Notes: a model not told the origin generated them from the letters alone. Counted from the first letter of the stretch, positions 17,726-26,707 are shown. The stretch: DNA of 64,000 nt from Bradyrhizobium valentinum (GCF_001440405.1 NZ_LLXX01000121.1:13078-77077); one strand, 5' to 3'. Program-made: numbers and translations.

Positions 17726-17790
17726 CAAAGAGCGTCCTCAGAAATGAGGACAGGCGCCGGAGGGGTGATGGGATCGCGCTGCTTCACCGC

Positions 17791-17957
17791 CTACTCGATC
17801 TTGATGCCGGCGTCTTAGATCACCTTGCGCCAACGTCCCACTTCGCTGCGGTAGTAGCGGCCGAATTCTTGCGGAGGTGCGGCGATCAACACGAGGCCCT
17901 CATTGACGCTGAGCTTTTTGAAGGTCGGCCTGCACCGCCTTGGCCGCCGACTGGGCC
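17791..17957 (-). pseudogene. 3' remnant of a Bug/TctC protein
   Basis: The minus strand encodes LVLIAAPPQEFGRYYRSEVG, then RWRKVI, an in-frame TAA, and DAGIKIE followed by TAG (17791-17793). This is the standard C-terminal signature of Bug proteins (PEEFxxYxRxEVxRWxKVIxxAGIKIE) with one codon turned into a stop; the stretch upstream (KAVQADLQKAQRQ) is shifted in frame. Nothing of the first two-thirds remains. Confidence 0.65.
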
Positions 17958-17960
17958 ATT

Positions 17961-19148
17961 CTAGATCATCCGCGCCACGACCGGAATTTTCCGCAGCAGC
18001 AGCGTGACCGCCCAGCTCAGCGCCAACGTGCCGAAGAAAACGGCGGCAAATTTGGCAAAGGCCGGCCAGGAGTAATCGTAAACAGCGTATTGCAGCCAGA
18101 TGACGAAGATGTAGTGCGTGAGGAAGATGCCATAGGCCTGCGGCCGCATGGCATCGAGCAGCTTCATGGTCGATGCGGCGAAACTCAGGGATACAGCCAG
18201 TACCGTGAACGTCATCGCGGCGCTGAACAGCGCAAAGGCAAGGCCATAACCGATTTGCCAGGATAGTGGCGGCGAATCGAAATCCGCGGTCCAGTTGTGG
18301 TGGGCATAGACCAGCAACAGGATCGCGCCGTAGAACAATGACAAAAATCCGAGCCAGACCGGCCAGCGCTTGGCCAGCTCACCGTCCTCGCTCAGGATCC
18401 CGGCGCGAAGGCTGACCACGCCGATGCCGACACCGGTCAGAAAATAGCCGGCATAGAGCAAGATCCGGCTGGTCTGGATCGGGAGCGGATAGCCGCCCGG
18501 CTCCAGCCAGCTCGCATCGCCGAAGAGCAGCCGCATCGGCACATAGACCGCAACCGAAAAAGCCAGGAAAGCGACGAAGGCTGTCCACGGCCTGTCGCGC
18601 AGCGAAAAGATCAGGAGACCGAACGTTTTCAGAAAGCGCGGCCCCAGCGCCCACAGCATGGCGGCGATGGCATCGAGCGCCAGCAACACCCACAAGAACC
18701 ATGCCGGACCCGATGGCCAGGGGCCAACCGTCAGCGTCCGCCACCAGAAATGAAGGAAGTTGAAGTCGGTGGTGCCGGGTAAATGATAGCGCAGGAAGGT
18801 CGGGTAATAGGCAATCGGCATCAGCACGAAGATCGAGACAAGAAAGGGAATGCCAAGCCGCCACGCGCGATTTCGCAGGAAGTTCGTCGCTCCCCTGCGG
18901 GTCAGGCTGTCATGGACGAAGAGGCCCGAGATCAGGAACATGCAGGCCATGAAGAAACTGTCGTTGAACAGCACGACGAGGTCGAACCCGAGCCAGCGCA
19001 TTTTGTCGCCGTTGCCGAAATGGGTGTAGTTGACCGCGGCGTGGTGGATCAGCACCAACAGCGTGATGAAGGTGCGCGCGCGGTCGAGCGCGACGAGACG
19101 TTTGCAGGCTGTCTGGGCCTGATTGCGTATTTCGGTCTTGCGCAGCAT
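17961..19148 (-). CDS. Acyltransferase 3 family membrane protein (OpgC/OafA-like)
   Basis: 395 residues with about ten membrane segments, an inner-membrane O-acyltransferase. The N-terminus has LVALDRARTFITLLVLIHHA with the conserved His and Arg of the family, and FNDSFFMACMFLISGLFVHD in the next helices. The C-terminal helices (QAYGIFLTHYIFVIWLQYAV) are equally typical. It may acetylate or succinylate a glycan; OpgC-type members modify periplasmic glucans, whose synthesis genes mdoGH lie 38 kb away. It ends close to a Bug remnant and is preceded by a co-directional serine hydrolase 30 bp upstream, so the two are probably co-transcribed. Confidence 0.9.
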   Translation of the reverse strand: MLRKTEIRNQAQTACKRLVALDRARTFITLLVLIHHAAVNYTHFGNGDKMRWLGFDLVVLFNDSFFMACMFLISGLFVHDSLTRRGATNFLRNRAWRLGIPFLVSIFVLMPIAYYPTFLRYHLPGTTDFNFLHFWWRTLTVGPWPSGPAWFLWVLLALDAIAAMLWALGPRFLKTFGLLIFSLRDRPWTAFVAFLAFSVAVYVPMRLLFGDASWLEPGGYPLPIQTSRILLYAGYFLTGVGIGVVSLRAGILSEDGELAKRWPVWLGFLSLFYGAILLLVYAHHNWTADFDSPPLSWQIGYGLAFALFSAAMTFTVLAVSLSFAASTMKLLDAMRPQAYGIFLTHYIFVIWLQYAVYDYSWPAFAKFAAVFFGTLALSWAVTLLLRKIPVVARMI

Positions 19149-19178
19149 CTCATCTGTTCCAATCAGGCCTGCGCCAGA

Positions 19179-20462
19179 TCATTTTTCGAGCGCGTCATAA
19201 ATCAGCTTCTTGACGTTCACTTGCACATGCTGGCGTCCGGATGGCGCGTTCTCCAACACGACAAAGAACATGTCCTGGGCGCGGTCCACAACCAGATAGG
19301 CGCCGGTCGCACCATCCCATTTGATTTCGCCAAGCGAGCCCGGCGGTGGCGGCACCGCATTGCCGGGATCGGTGCGGACGCCGAAGCCATAGCCGAATCC
19401 AAAGCCGTCGCCCGGAAAATAGAAGTAATTACGTGCGACGCCCGAGCCCGGGCCGATGTGGTCGGTGGTCATGGCCGCGAATGTGCTTGGGCTGAGGTAG
19501 GTCTTGCCGTCGAGCGTTCCGCCGTTCAGCAGCATCTGCCCGAAGCGCGCGAGATCGGCGACAGTGGAGACCAATCCGCCACCGCCGGATTCCCAACGCG
19601 TGACATCGAGGGAATTGCGTTCGGTATGGCGGTCGCGGCGTAGCGGCTGGGCATAGCGTTTCCGCTCGGCCGGATCGGTCAGAAAGAACTTGGTGGTAGT
19701 CATTCCCAGCGGATCGAACAGTTCTATCCTTTCGAATTGGTAGAGCGACTGGCCGGAGGCGACCTCGATCACGCGCCCGAGCACGTCGATCGAATGCCCG
19801 TAATCCCACAGCGTCCGCGGCTGTTCGGCCAGCGGCAGCTTTGCAATCCGCTCGGCAAATTCAGCATTGTCGAAATCGCCGAGATAGATCCCGTCATAAG
19901 CGGCCTTCACCGGTCCTCTCGGGCCATAGAAGCCATAAGTGATCCCGGACGTATGCAGCAACAGATTCTCGACCGTGACGGGACGGCGCAGTTGCTCGAG
20001 ATCGAGTACGGCTTTGCCGGACTCATCCTTGCGCTCGACGCCGACCTTCATGCCGGCGAAGGAAGGAATGTACGTGGCTACGGGATCATCAAGTTTGATC
20101 TTGCCGCGATCGACCAGCATCATCGCAGCAAAGCTGGTGACCGTTTTGGTCAAAGAATGCAACGGAAAGATCGCATCCGGCGTCATGTCGATCCCGGCAT
20201 CGGCGTCGCGCTTGCCGAACCACTTGAAATAGACCGGCTTGCCCTGGCGCTGGATCAGGACGATGACGCCCGGAATTTCTCCTTGTGTGATCTGATCGTT
20301 GAGAAAATCGTCGATCCGCGAGAGCTTTTCCGCTGACAATGGAGCATTCGGCGGCGGGCCGAATTGGGTCGCGGGCAATGGGGCGCTCAGCAAAACCCAT
20401 GCGAGCATCGCAACCAGCGATGTCGCACAGTGGCCTGTCGACACCGACTTGCGCGGTAACAT
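19179..20462 (-). CDS. Serine hydrolase, beta-lactamase/EstB family
   Basis: 427 residues, secreted: an N-terminal hydrophobic leader (LVAMLAWVLLSAPLPATQF). The catalytic SxxK tetrad appears as S-L-T-K in FPLHSLTKTVTSFAAMM, and the YxN-equivalent Tyr in YGHSIDVLGRVIEVASGQSL. Further typical blocks are DDPVATYIPSF, LLLHTSGITYG and GGGLVSTVADLARFGQMLLN. Members are esterases, D-aminopeptidases or penicillin-binding-like enzymes acting in the periplasm; the substrate is unassigned. It likely forms a two-gene unit with the acyltransferase downstream. Confidence 0.93.
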   Translation of the reverse strand: MLPRKSVSTGHCATSLVAMLAWVLLSAPLPATQFGPPPNAPLSAEKLSRIDDFLNDQITQGEIPGVIVLIQRQGKPVYFKWFGKRDADAGIDMTPDAIFPLHSLTKTVTSFAAMMLVDRGKIKLDDPVATYIPSFAGMKVGVERKDESGKAVLDLEQLRRPVTVENLLLHTSGITYGFYGPRGPVKAAYDGIYLGDFDNAEFAERIAKLPLAEQPRTLWDYGHSIDVLGRVIEVASGQSLYQFERIELFDPLGMTTTKFFLTDPAERKRYAQPLRRDRHTERNSLDVTRWESGGGGLVSTVADLARFGQMLLNGGTLDGKTYLSPSTFAAMTTDHIGPGSGVARNYFYFPGDGFGFGYGFGVRTDPGNAVPPPPGSLGEIKWDGATGAYLVVDRAQDMFFVVLENAPSGRQHVQVNVKKLIYDALEK

Positions 20463-20591
20463 CCGCCACTCCTCCGTTGCGTCGGTTCACATTATTGTAT
20501 CTGGCAGCGTCGATCCAGATGATCGACTATCGTTCAGCTCAGGATACACTGACATTCGCCTCAGATTGAAACGTCCAGAGAGGAGAATTGC

Positions 20592-21053
20592 ATGAAGCCC
20601 CGGATGAACTACTACCAAGCTGCGCCCGATACCATCAAAGCGCTCGTCGCGCTCGAAGCCCAGATCCAGGCTTCCGGCCTCGAAAAATCGCTGATCGAGC
20701 TGGTCAAGACGCGCGCCTCGCAGATCAACGGCTGCGCCTATTGCATCAACATGCACACCCAGGACGCCCGCAAGCAGGGTGAGACCGAACAGCGGCTGTA
20801 TCTGTTGAGCGCCTGGCACGAGTCACCGCTCTACACCGACCGCGAACGCGCGGCGCTGGCCTGGACCGACGCGCTGACGCTGATTGCCGAAACACATGCC
20901 CCTGACGATCTCTACGAAGACATGCGCGCCCACTTCTCGGAATCGGAGGCGGTCAATCTGACCATGCTGATCGGGGCTATCAATGCCTGGAACAGGCTAG
21001 CCATCGCTTTTCGCGCGGTACACCCGGTCAAGGCCAAGGCCGCGGTGGCTTAA
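20592..21053 (+). CDS. Carboxymuconolactone decarboxylase/AhpD-like protein
   Basis: 153 residues of the AhpD-like all-alpha fold. The redox motif CAYC (C48, C51) followed by INMH (H55) marks an alkylhydroperoxidase-type active site. The flanking blocks LIELVKTRASQINGCAYCIN and RERAALAWTDALTLIAETHA are standard for the family. It probably uses the Cys pair in peroxide or disulfide reduction. GGAG before ATG 20592 supports the start. Divergent from the serine hydrolase; no operon partner on its strand. Confidence 0.93.
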   Translation: MKPRMNYYQAAPDTIKALVALEAQIQASGLEKSLIELVKTRASQINGCAYCINMHTQDARKQGETEQRLYLLSAWHESPLYTDRERAALAWTDALTLIAETHAPDDLYEDMRAHFSESEAVNLTMLIGAINAWNRLAIAFRAVHPVKAKAAVA

Positions 21054-21069
21054 GCTTCAGCAATCCTTC

Positions 21070-21178
21070 GCTGTCATGCCCCGCTTCAAGTGGGGCATCC
21101 AGTACGCCGCAGCATCTCGGTTCAAGCACACTCGTCTCTGGAATACCGGATCGCTCGGTCGAGCCGGACGACGACGAT
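21070..21178. repeat. Palindromic intergenic repeat, family E
   Basis: CTGTCATGCCCCGCTTCAAG / TGGGGCATCC dyad followed by GAATACCGGATCGCTCGGTC and GAGCCGGACGACGACGATGG. It separates two convergent genes and resembles the 'tcatgccccgc...gggcatcc' elements found across Bradyrhizobium. No coding content. Confidence 0.45.
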
Positions 21179-21184
21179 GGTGAT

Positions 21185-22042
21185 CTACGCCGCTGTCGCC
21201 TTGGCAAACTCGACATAGATCTCGCGCAGCCGGTTGGTCATCGGGCCGGGCTTGCCGTCGGCGACCATCTTGCCGTCGATCGACACTACCGCCTGCACGA
21301 ACACGCTGGCGCTGGTGATGAAGGCTTCCTTGGCGGCCAGCGCCTCCTCGACCGAGAACGCCCGCTCCTCAACGCGGAGCTGACGCTCTTCGGCGAGCGC
21401 AACCACGGCCTTGCGGGTGCAGCCCGGCAGGATCTCGCTGCCGTTCTGCCGCGTCACGATCACGTCGTCCTGGGTCAGGATGAAACACGACGACGAGCCG
21501 CCCTCGGTCACCTTGCCGTCCTCGATCATCCAGGCCTCGCCGGCGCCGGCCACCGCGGCGGCCTGCTTGGCCAGCACCTGCGCCAGCAGCGCCACGCTCT
21601 TGATGTCGCGCCGGGCCCAGCGCAGGTCGGGCACCGTGATCACCTTGATGCCGGTCTTGGCCGAGGGCGCATTGATGATGTCCTTCGTGGACGTGAACAT
21701 GATCATCGTCGGCTTGACGCCCTTCGGAAACGCGAAGTCGCGTCCGGTATCGGCGCCGCGCGTCACTTCCAGATAGACCATGCCGCTCACGAGATTGTTG
21801 CGCGCGACCAGCTCCTTCTGGATCTCCTGGATGCGCGCCGTCGTCTCCGGCAGCGCCAGCTCGATCTCGCCGACCGACCGCTCCAGCCGCGCCAGATGCG
21901 AGGCGTTGTCGATCAGTTTGCCGTCGAGCACGGCCGCGACTTCATAGATGCCGTCGGCAAACAGGAATCCGCGGTCGAGGATCGAGACCTTCGCCTCTGA
22001 AAGTGGCACGAACGAACCATTGACGTAAGCGATCTGTTCCAA
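21185..22042 (-). CDS. dat: D-amino-acid transaminase (aminotransferase class IV)
   Basis: 285-residue PLP fold-type IV enzyme that interconverts D-amino acids and 2-oxoacids (D-Ala + 2-oxoglutarate to pyruvate + D-Glu). Typical blocks: VNGSFVPLSEAKVSILDRGF, GIYEVAAVLDG, VYLEVTRGAD, the PLP lysine in RRDIKSVALL, EAWMIEDGKVTEGGSSSCFI, and LPGCTRKAVVALA. It stands immediately upstream on the map of an amino-acid ABC transporter transcribed the same way, 155 bp from it, and near a D-amino-acid dehydrogenase. Branched-chain or 4-amino-4-deoxychorismate activity is less likely from the motif set. Confidence 0.88.
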   Translation of the reverse strand: MEQIAYVNGSFVPLSEAKVSILDRGFLFADGIYEVAAVLDGKLIDNASHLARLERSVGEIELALPETTARIQEIQKELVARNNLVSGMVYLEVTRGADTGRDFAFPKGVKPTMIMFTSTKDIINAPSAKTGIKVITVPDLRWARRDIKSVALLAQVLAKQAAAVAGAGEAWMIEDGKVTEGGSSSCFILTQDDVIVTRQNGSEILPGCTRKAVVALAEERQLRVEERAFSVEEALAAKEAFITSASVFVQAVVSIDGKMVADGKPGPMTNRLREIYVEFAKATAA

Positions 22043-22106
22043 GGTAGAGTCTCCTAGAGTAGCGACGCCAGTGCGGCATTCCTGTTAGTGTGGCTGAAGT
22101 TTCCAG

Positions 22107-22187
22107 CGTCATTCCGGGGCGATGCGTAGCATCGAACCCGGAATCTCGAGATTCCGGGTTCGCCTCTTCGAGGCGCCCCGGAATGAC
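22107..22187. repeat. Palindromic repeat, family A
   Basis: CGTCATTCCGGGGCGATGCG at the left edge and CGCCCCGGAATGAC at the right, around a central CCGGAATCTCGAGATTCCGG palindrome. Copies at 42476-42557 and 63582-63655 share both edges and the centre. Confidence 0.85.
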
Positions 22188-22196
22188 AGCAGCATC

Positions 22197-22928
22197 CTAA
22201 TGCGACAGAATCTTCGACAGGAACTTCTGCGCGCGTTCGCTGCGCGGACTGCCGAAGAAATCGGTCTTCAGCGCGTCCTCGACGATCTCGCCCTTGTCCA
22301 TGAAGATCACGCGGTGCGCGACCTTGCTGGCAAAGCCCATTTCGTGGGTGACGACCATCATGGTCATGCCTTCATGGGCAAGATCGACCATGACGTCGAG
22401 CACTTCGCTGATCATCTCGGGATCGAGCGCCGAGGTCGGCTCGTCGAACAGCATCGCAATCGGGTCCATCGCGAGCGCCCGCGCGATCGCAACGCGCTGC
22501 TGCTGACCGCCGGACAGTTCTGCCGGATATTTGTTCGCATGAACCGTCAAGCCGACGCGCTCAAGCAGCTTGTTACCCTTGGCGACGGCCTCGTCATGCG
22601 AGCGGCCGAGCACCTTCTCCTGCGCCAGGCACAGATTCTCGATGATGCGCAGATGCGGAAACAGCTCGAAATGCTGAAACACCATGCCGACGCGTGCGCG
22701 CAGCTTGGGCAAATCGGTCTTCGGGTCGTTGACCTTGATGCCGTCGAGAATGATCTGGCCCTCCTGGAACGGCTCCAGCGCGTTGACGCATTTGATCAAC
22801 GTCGACTTTCCCGAGCCCGACGGGCCGCAGACCACCACCACCTCGCCCTTGGCGACGCTGGTGGTGCAGTCCTTCAGCACCTGGAAGGTCGGCCCGTACC
22901 ATTTATTGACGTGGCTGATTTCGATCAT
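22197..22928 (-). CDS. gltL: Polar amino-acid ABC transporter ATP-binding protein
   Basis: 243-residue ATPase of the GlnQ/GltL/AapP family. Walker [11 protein letters not shown]-loop region [14 protein letters not shown], signature [16 protein letters not shown], Walker [15 protein letters not shown] and switch His in VVTHEMGF are all intact. It energises the two permeases encoded directly before it (6 bp gap). The protein is closest in character to glutamate/aspartate systems; the linked D-amino-acid enzymes leave open transport of D-amino acids. Symbol is by family resemblance. Confidence 0.95.
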   Translation of the reverse strand: MIEISHVNKWYGPTFQVLKDCTTSVAKGEVVVVCGPSGSGKSTLIKCVNALEPFQEGQIILDGIKVNDPKTDLPKLRARVGMVFQHFELFPHLRIIENLCLAQEKVLGRSHDEAVAKGNKLLERVGLTVHANKYPAELSGGQQQRVAIARALAMDPIAMLFDEPTSALDPEMISEVLDVMVDLAHEGMTMMVVTHEMGFASKVAHRVIFMDKGEIVEDALKTDFFGSPRSERAQKFLSKILSH

Positions 22929-22934
22929 GGGGTC

Positions 22935-23633
22935 TCACCGTACAATAGCAATGCGTGCCTGCAGGCGCCGGACGCCGTAGGACGCGACACAGGAAATCGC
23001 GAAATAGACCGCAGCCGCAAACAGGTACATCTCGACCAGCCGTCCGTCGCGCTGCGCCACCTTGCTGGCGGCGCCGAGGAAATCCGGGATCGACAGCACG
23101 TAGACCAGCGAGGTGTCCTGGAACAGCACGATGGTTTGCGTGAGCAGTACCGGCAACATGTTGCGGAACGCCTGCGGCAGCACGATGTAGCGCATGGACT
23201 GAGCGTAGGTCAGGCCCAGCGCGCTTGCCGCCGCCGGCTGTCCTTTTGAGATGGACTGGATGCCGGCGCGCATGATCTCGGAGAAGTACGCTGCCTCGAA
23301 CATGATGAAGGTGACGAGCGACGAGGTGAACGCGCCGACGCGAATGGGCCGCGACGCGCCCGTCAACCACTGGCCGATATAGGGCACCAGGAAATAGAAC
23401 CAGAAGATCACCAGCACCAAAGGCAGCGAGCGCATGAAGTCGACATAGAGCCCGGCGATGCTGCCGAGCAGCCGGTAGCTCGACAGCCGCATCAGCGCAA
23501 TCAGCGTGCCGAAGACCAGGCCGCCCAGCGCGGACAGCCCCGTCAGCATCAGCGTGAAGCTCATGCCGTCGAGAAAGAGATACGGCAGCGAGCGGCGGAT
23601 GACGTCGAAATCGAGATTATCGAACATGGTCAT
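22935..23633 (-). CDS. gltK: Amino-acid ABC transporter permease (GltK type)
   Basis: 232-residue HisM/GltK-type permease with about five membrane segments. Motifs: LPYLFLDGMSFTLMLTGLSA, the DFMRSLPLVLVIFWFYFLVP block, and the EAA loop EIMRAGIQSISKGQPAAASA-LGL. The ATG at 23633 overlaps the preceding permease stop as ATGA, so the two are translationally coupled; this decides the start. Together with the other permease it forms the heterodimeric membrane channel. Confidence 0.93.
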   Translation of the reverse strand: MTMFDNLDFDVIRRSLPYLFLDGMSFTLMLTGLSALGGLVFGTLIALMRLSSYRLLGSIAGLYVDFMRSLPLVLVIFWFYFLVPYIGQWLTGASRPIRVGAFTSSLVTFIMFEAAYFSEIMRAGIQSISKGQPAAASALGLTYAQSMRYIVLPQAFRNMLPVLLTQTIVLFQDTSLVYVLSIPDFLGAASKVAQRDGRLVEMYLFAAAVYFAISCVASYGVRRLQARIAIVR

Positions 23634-24361
23634 TTCCCCGCGATGTAGCCGGGGATCGCCAGGCTGCGTTCGAGGAAGCGCATGCCGGTGACGACGACGA
23701 TGTTGATCGCGAGATACATCACGGTTGCGGCGGTGAAGGCCTCGAACACCTGGAACGAGAACTCCTGCATCGCCCGCGCCTGGCCGGTCAGCTCGATCAG
23801 GCCGATGGTGATCGCCACCGAGGTGTTCTTGATGGTGTTGAGGAATTCGGATGTGAGCGGCGGCAGGATGATACGGAACGCGATTGGCAGCAGCACGTAG
23901 CGATAGCCTTGCCCTGTCGTCAGCCCAAGCGCTGTTGCCGCCTGCTTCTGCCCGCGCGGGAGCGAGGCAATGCCGGCGGCAAGCTGGACGGCGACGCGCG
24001 CCGACATGAACAGCCCGACCCCGATCGCCGCCGTCCAGAACGGCGCATTGGGGAGTTGCTTCATCCAGAGCCCTGCGGCGCGCGGCAGCAGTTCGGGCAG
24101 CACGAAGAACCAGAGAAAGAGCTGCACCAGGAGCGGCATATTGCGAAAGAATTCGACGTAGGCGAAGCCGATCCAGGATGCCGTCTTCGATGGCAGGCTG
24201 CGCAGGATGCCGATGATGGTGCCGAAAATGAGCGCGATGACCCAGGCCAGCAACGCGGTCTTGATGGTCAGCAGCAATCCCGACACCAGCATGTCGAGAT
24301 AGGTGCCGGCCCCGGTCGGGTTCGGCTCGAAGAAGATGTGCCAGTTCCAGTTGTAGTTCAC
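23630..24361 (-). CDS. gltJ: Amino-acid ABC transporter permease (GltJ type)
   Basis: 243 residues with five to six membrane segments. Opens MNYNWNWHIFFEPNPTGAGT-YLDMLVSGLLLTIKTALLAW as in GltJ proteins; the C-terminal EAA loop reads GIASLPRGQKQAATALGLT, and EFLNTIKNTSVAITIGLIEL follows. First permease after the binding-protein gene, separated from it by 245 bp that hold a hairpin and a family B repeat. Confidence 0.93.
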   Translation of the reverse strand: MNYNWNWHIFFEPNPTGAGTYLDMLVSGLLLTIKTALLAWVIALIFGTIIGILRSLPSKTASWIGFAYVEFFRNMPLLVQLFLWFFVLPELLPRAAGLWMKQLPNAPFWTAAIGVGLFMSARVAVQLAAGIASLPRGQKQAATALGLTTGQGYRYVLLPIAFRIILPPLTSEFLNTIKNTSVAITIGLIELTGQARAMQEFSFQVFEAFTAATVMYLAINIVVVTGMRFLERSLAIPGYIAGK

Positions 24362-24419
24362 GAAGCACCCTGCCCGAAAACGGCGGTAAAGTCCTTGGTC
24401 ATTAGCGCTTATGCAAAAG

Positions 24420-24450
24420 TCCGGCCATTCTGCATTTCAAAATGGCCGGA
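24420..24450 (-). terminator. Intra-operon hairpin between gltI and gltJ
   Basis: TCCGGCCATT / AATGGCCGGA, perfect 10-bp arms with an 11-nt loop; on the minus (transcribed) strand it is followed by CTTTTGC. Placed after the binding-protein gene and before the permeases, where partial terminators commonly set a high binding-protein ratio. Confidence 0.55.
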
Positions 24451-24465
24451 CTATCGACTTTCACC

Positions 24466-24595
24466 CCTCATCCTGAGGAGTCGCGCATAGCGCGGCGTCT
24501 CGAAGGATAGAGGCCCGAGTGAGGCCTCATGGTTCGCCCGGCGATGCGGAGCATCGTCCGGAGACGGCGCGTGCGCGCCTCCTCACCATGAGGGT
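24466..24595. repeat. Palindromic repeat, family B
   Basis: CCTCATCCTGAGGAGTCGCG...GTCTCGAAGGATAGAGG...GAGACGGCGCG...CCTCCTCACCATGAGGGT, the longest family B copy; an extra palindromic block (CGGCGATGCGGAGCATCGTC) is inserted in its middle. Lies inside the gltI-gltJ gap. Confidence 0.8.
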
Positions 24596-24606
24596 CAGCA
24601 CATCAC

Positions 24607-25518
24607 TTACTTATACGAATCCGGATCCGGCGAATCCGACGGCTTCGCGAACTCGTTCTTCAGCTCGGCGCTGATCGGCACGTTGAGGTTCAGCCCCTTG
24701 GGCGGAATCTTCTGCATGAACCACTTGTCGTAGATCTTCTGGCCCTCGCCGCCGGTGTAGAGCGCCGCGGTCGCTGCATCGACCACCTTCTTGAACGCAG
24801 GATCGTCCTTGCGCAGCATGATGCCGTAGGGCTCGGGCTTGGAGAACGCATCCTTGGAGATGACGTAGTCGCCCGGCGCTTTCGAGCCGGCGACCAGGCT
24901 TGCCAGCAGGATGTCGTCCATCACGAACGCCACCGCGCGATCAGTCTCCACCATCAGGAATGCCTCGGCGTGATCCTTGGCCGGGATGATGTTGATGTTG
25001 AGGCTGCGCGCCGCATTCGCTTCGGTGAGCTGCTTGATATTGGTGGTGCCGGCGGTGGACACCACCGACTTACCCTTGAGTTCGTCGATCGAATTGATCT
25101 TGCTCGCCTTCTTGGTGACGTAGCGGCTCGCAGTCAGGAAGTGGGTGTTGGTGTAGGAAATCTGCTTCTGGCGTTCGACGTTGTTGGTGGTCGAGCCGCA
25201 TTCGAGATCGATGGTGCCGTTGGCGAGCAGCGGGATGCGGGTCGACGACGTCACCGGATTGAGCTTGACCTCGAGCTTGTCGAGCTTGAGCTCTTTCTTC
25301 ACGGCATCGACGATCTTGTAACAGATGTCCATGGCGTAGCCGATCGGCTTCTGGTTGTCGTCGAGATAGGAGAACGGAATCGACGAGTCGCGGAAGCCGA
25401 GCGTGATGGCGCCGGTATCCTTGATGTTCTTCAACGTCCCGGTGAGTTCCTGCGCCATTGCCGGTCCGGTGCACAAAGCGCCGGCAAGCAGACAGCCGAT
25501 AATCTGACTATGTTTCAC
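24607..25518 (-). CDS. gltI: Glutamate/aspartate-type ABC transporter substrate-binding protein
   Basis: 303-residue periplasmic binding protein of family 3 with a Sec leader (MKHSQIIGCLLAGALCTGPAMAQ). Landmarks: LKNIKDTGAITLGFRDSSIP-FSYLDDNQKPIGYAMDIC, SSTRIPLLANGTIDLECGST-TNN, and the closing IYDKWFMQKIPPKGLNLNVP. These are hallmarks of GltI/AapJ-like glutamate/aspartate binders. First gene of the gltIJKL operon, which then runs towards dat. A LysR gene lies just upstream on the same strand. Confidence 0.95.
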   Translation of the reverse strand: MKHSQIIGCLLAGALCTGPAMAQELTGTLKNIKDTGAITLGFRDSSIPFSYLDDNQKPIGYAMDICYKIVDAVKKELKLDKLEVKLNPVTSSTRIPLLANGTIDLECGSTTNNVERQKQISYTNTHFLTASRYVTKKASKINSIDELKGKSVVSTAGTTNIKQLTEANAARSLNINIIPAKDHAEAFLMVETDRAVAFVMDDILLASLVAGSKAPGDYVISKDAFSKPEPYGIMLRKDDPAFKKVVDAATAALYTGGEGQKIYDKWFMQKIPPKGLNLNVPISAELKNEFAKPSDSPDPDSYK

Positions 25519-25560
25519 GTAACTCTCCCTCCAAAGGTTGCAGATGATTGCTCATCCGCT

Positions 25561-26529
25561 CTAACTCAGCGACTTGCCGGGCCGTTTGGCCGGCGGTCTC
25601 GAACCTGTCTTTGCAAGACCGCCCCCGGCGTGCCCGGCACTATACCTGCACAATTCGGACCAAAACAGATTTAGCGGCCGCTGGCTATTCATCCGATCGC
25701 GAAATGCGACTAAGGATAAAGGCAACGCCCATTTGTCGCCGCCGATCGGGGTGAGCCGCTTCCGGCCGGAAGCCGCGACAGTGCCCTCCGTTAACCAAGC
25801 CACGCCGCGTCCGCCGAGCGCCATGCCGCACAGAACGTCGGACATGTCGCTTTCGATCACTCGCACCCCGACAATGGGGGTGTTCTCCAGTATGAGATCG
25901 ACCAGCCGGGCGAAATAGACGCCGGGCGAATACATCAAAAGGGGCACAGGATGTGACGTCCGCCCGGGCAGCGACGCGCCGCCCTTGGCCACCAGCCCTT
26001 CGCTGGCATAGGGCCGCAAAAATTCGGTGCCGAGGGTCACGCGTTCGTAGCGGTCCGGATCGAGATGGATCGGCTGCTGGGCGTGGTGGTAGCAGATCAT
26101 CAGGTCCACGTTGTCGGAGACCAGCGAGGTGACGAGATCGTGGATGTTGCCGACGACCACCGAACAGCTCAATCGCCGCTCCTGCGACCAGACCTGCCAC
26201 CAATGCGGCAGCCGTGCGGTCGCCATCGCGAACGGCAAGGCGATGCGGATATGTTCGTTGCGGCGAAGCGGCTTGCCGCCGAGTTCGACGCGGCTGTCGA
26301 GCATCTGCCGCAGCAACTCGCCGGCATGCTCGCGGAAGCGCTCGCCTTGCGGCGTGAGCTGCGTCGGGTAGACGCTGCGGTCGATCAGGTCGAAACCGAG
26401 CCAGGCCTCAAGCGACTTGATCCGGCGGCTGAACGCGGCCTGGGACGTATTTCGCTTTTCCGCCGCGCGCGTGAAATTGCCGGTCTCGGCCACCATCAGA
26501 AAATCCTGAAGCCAGCGCAGCTCCATCAT
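25561..26529 (-). CDS. LysR-family transcriptional regulator
   Basis: 322 residues. The helix-turn-helix covers LQDFLMVAETGNFTRAAEKR-NTSQAAFSRRIKSLEAWLGF; the effector domain shows DLMICYHHAQQPIHLDPDRY and SDMSDVLCGMALGGRGVAWL. Two adjacent ATG codons (26529 and 26526) begin the frame. It lies between the gltIJKL operon on its own strand, 42 bp upstream of gltI, and a divergent D-amino-acid dehydrogenase. The intergenic region with the latter carries two ATGCAA-type palindromes. It is therefore the likely regulator of both, by inference. Confidence 0.92.
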   Translation of the reverse strand: MMELRWLQDFLMVAETGNFTRAAEKRNTSQAAFSRRIKSLEAWLGFDLIDRSVYPTQLTPQGERFREHAGELLRQMLDSRVELGGKPLRRNEHIRIALPFAMATARLPHWWQVWSQERRLSCSVVVGNIHDLVTSLVSDNVDLMICYHHAQQPIHLDPDRYERVTLGTEFLRPYASEGLVAKGGASLPGRTSHPVPLLMYSPGVYFARLVDLILENTPIVGVRVIESDMSDVLCGMALGGRGVAWLTEGTVAASGRKRLTPIGGDKWALPLSLVAFRDRMNSQRPLNLFWSELCRYSAGHAGGGLAKTGSRPPAKRPGKSLS

Positions 26530-26692
26530 GCTCCCCGTCTTGCAGGCGATGGAAGCGTCACGGCGACGGTTGCCGCCTTGATAGCCGCTTTGAGGCCGCA
26601 TGCGGCCGCGGACGCCAACCGGCGCTGGTTCTCGATGCGAAATGTGAAGCCCCATGCCGGCAAAACTAGCGGATCGGCCTGCGGGATGACCA

Positions 26693-26707
26693 ATGCAAGC
26701 TTTGCAT
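26693..26707. promoter_or_regulatory. Palindromic operator candidate 1 (lysR-dadA region)
   Basis: ATGCAA-GCT-TTGCAT, perfect 6-bp arms, 164 bp upstream of the lysR start. Same arms as the second site at 26815-26829. Confidence 0.5.

Noticed and set aside
22935..24368. A single 477-codon frame across both ABC permease genes
   Set aside because: The first half is the wrong frame of gltJ. The true arrangement is two permeases overlapping by ATGA at 23630-23633.
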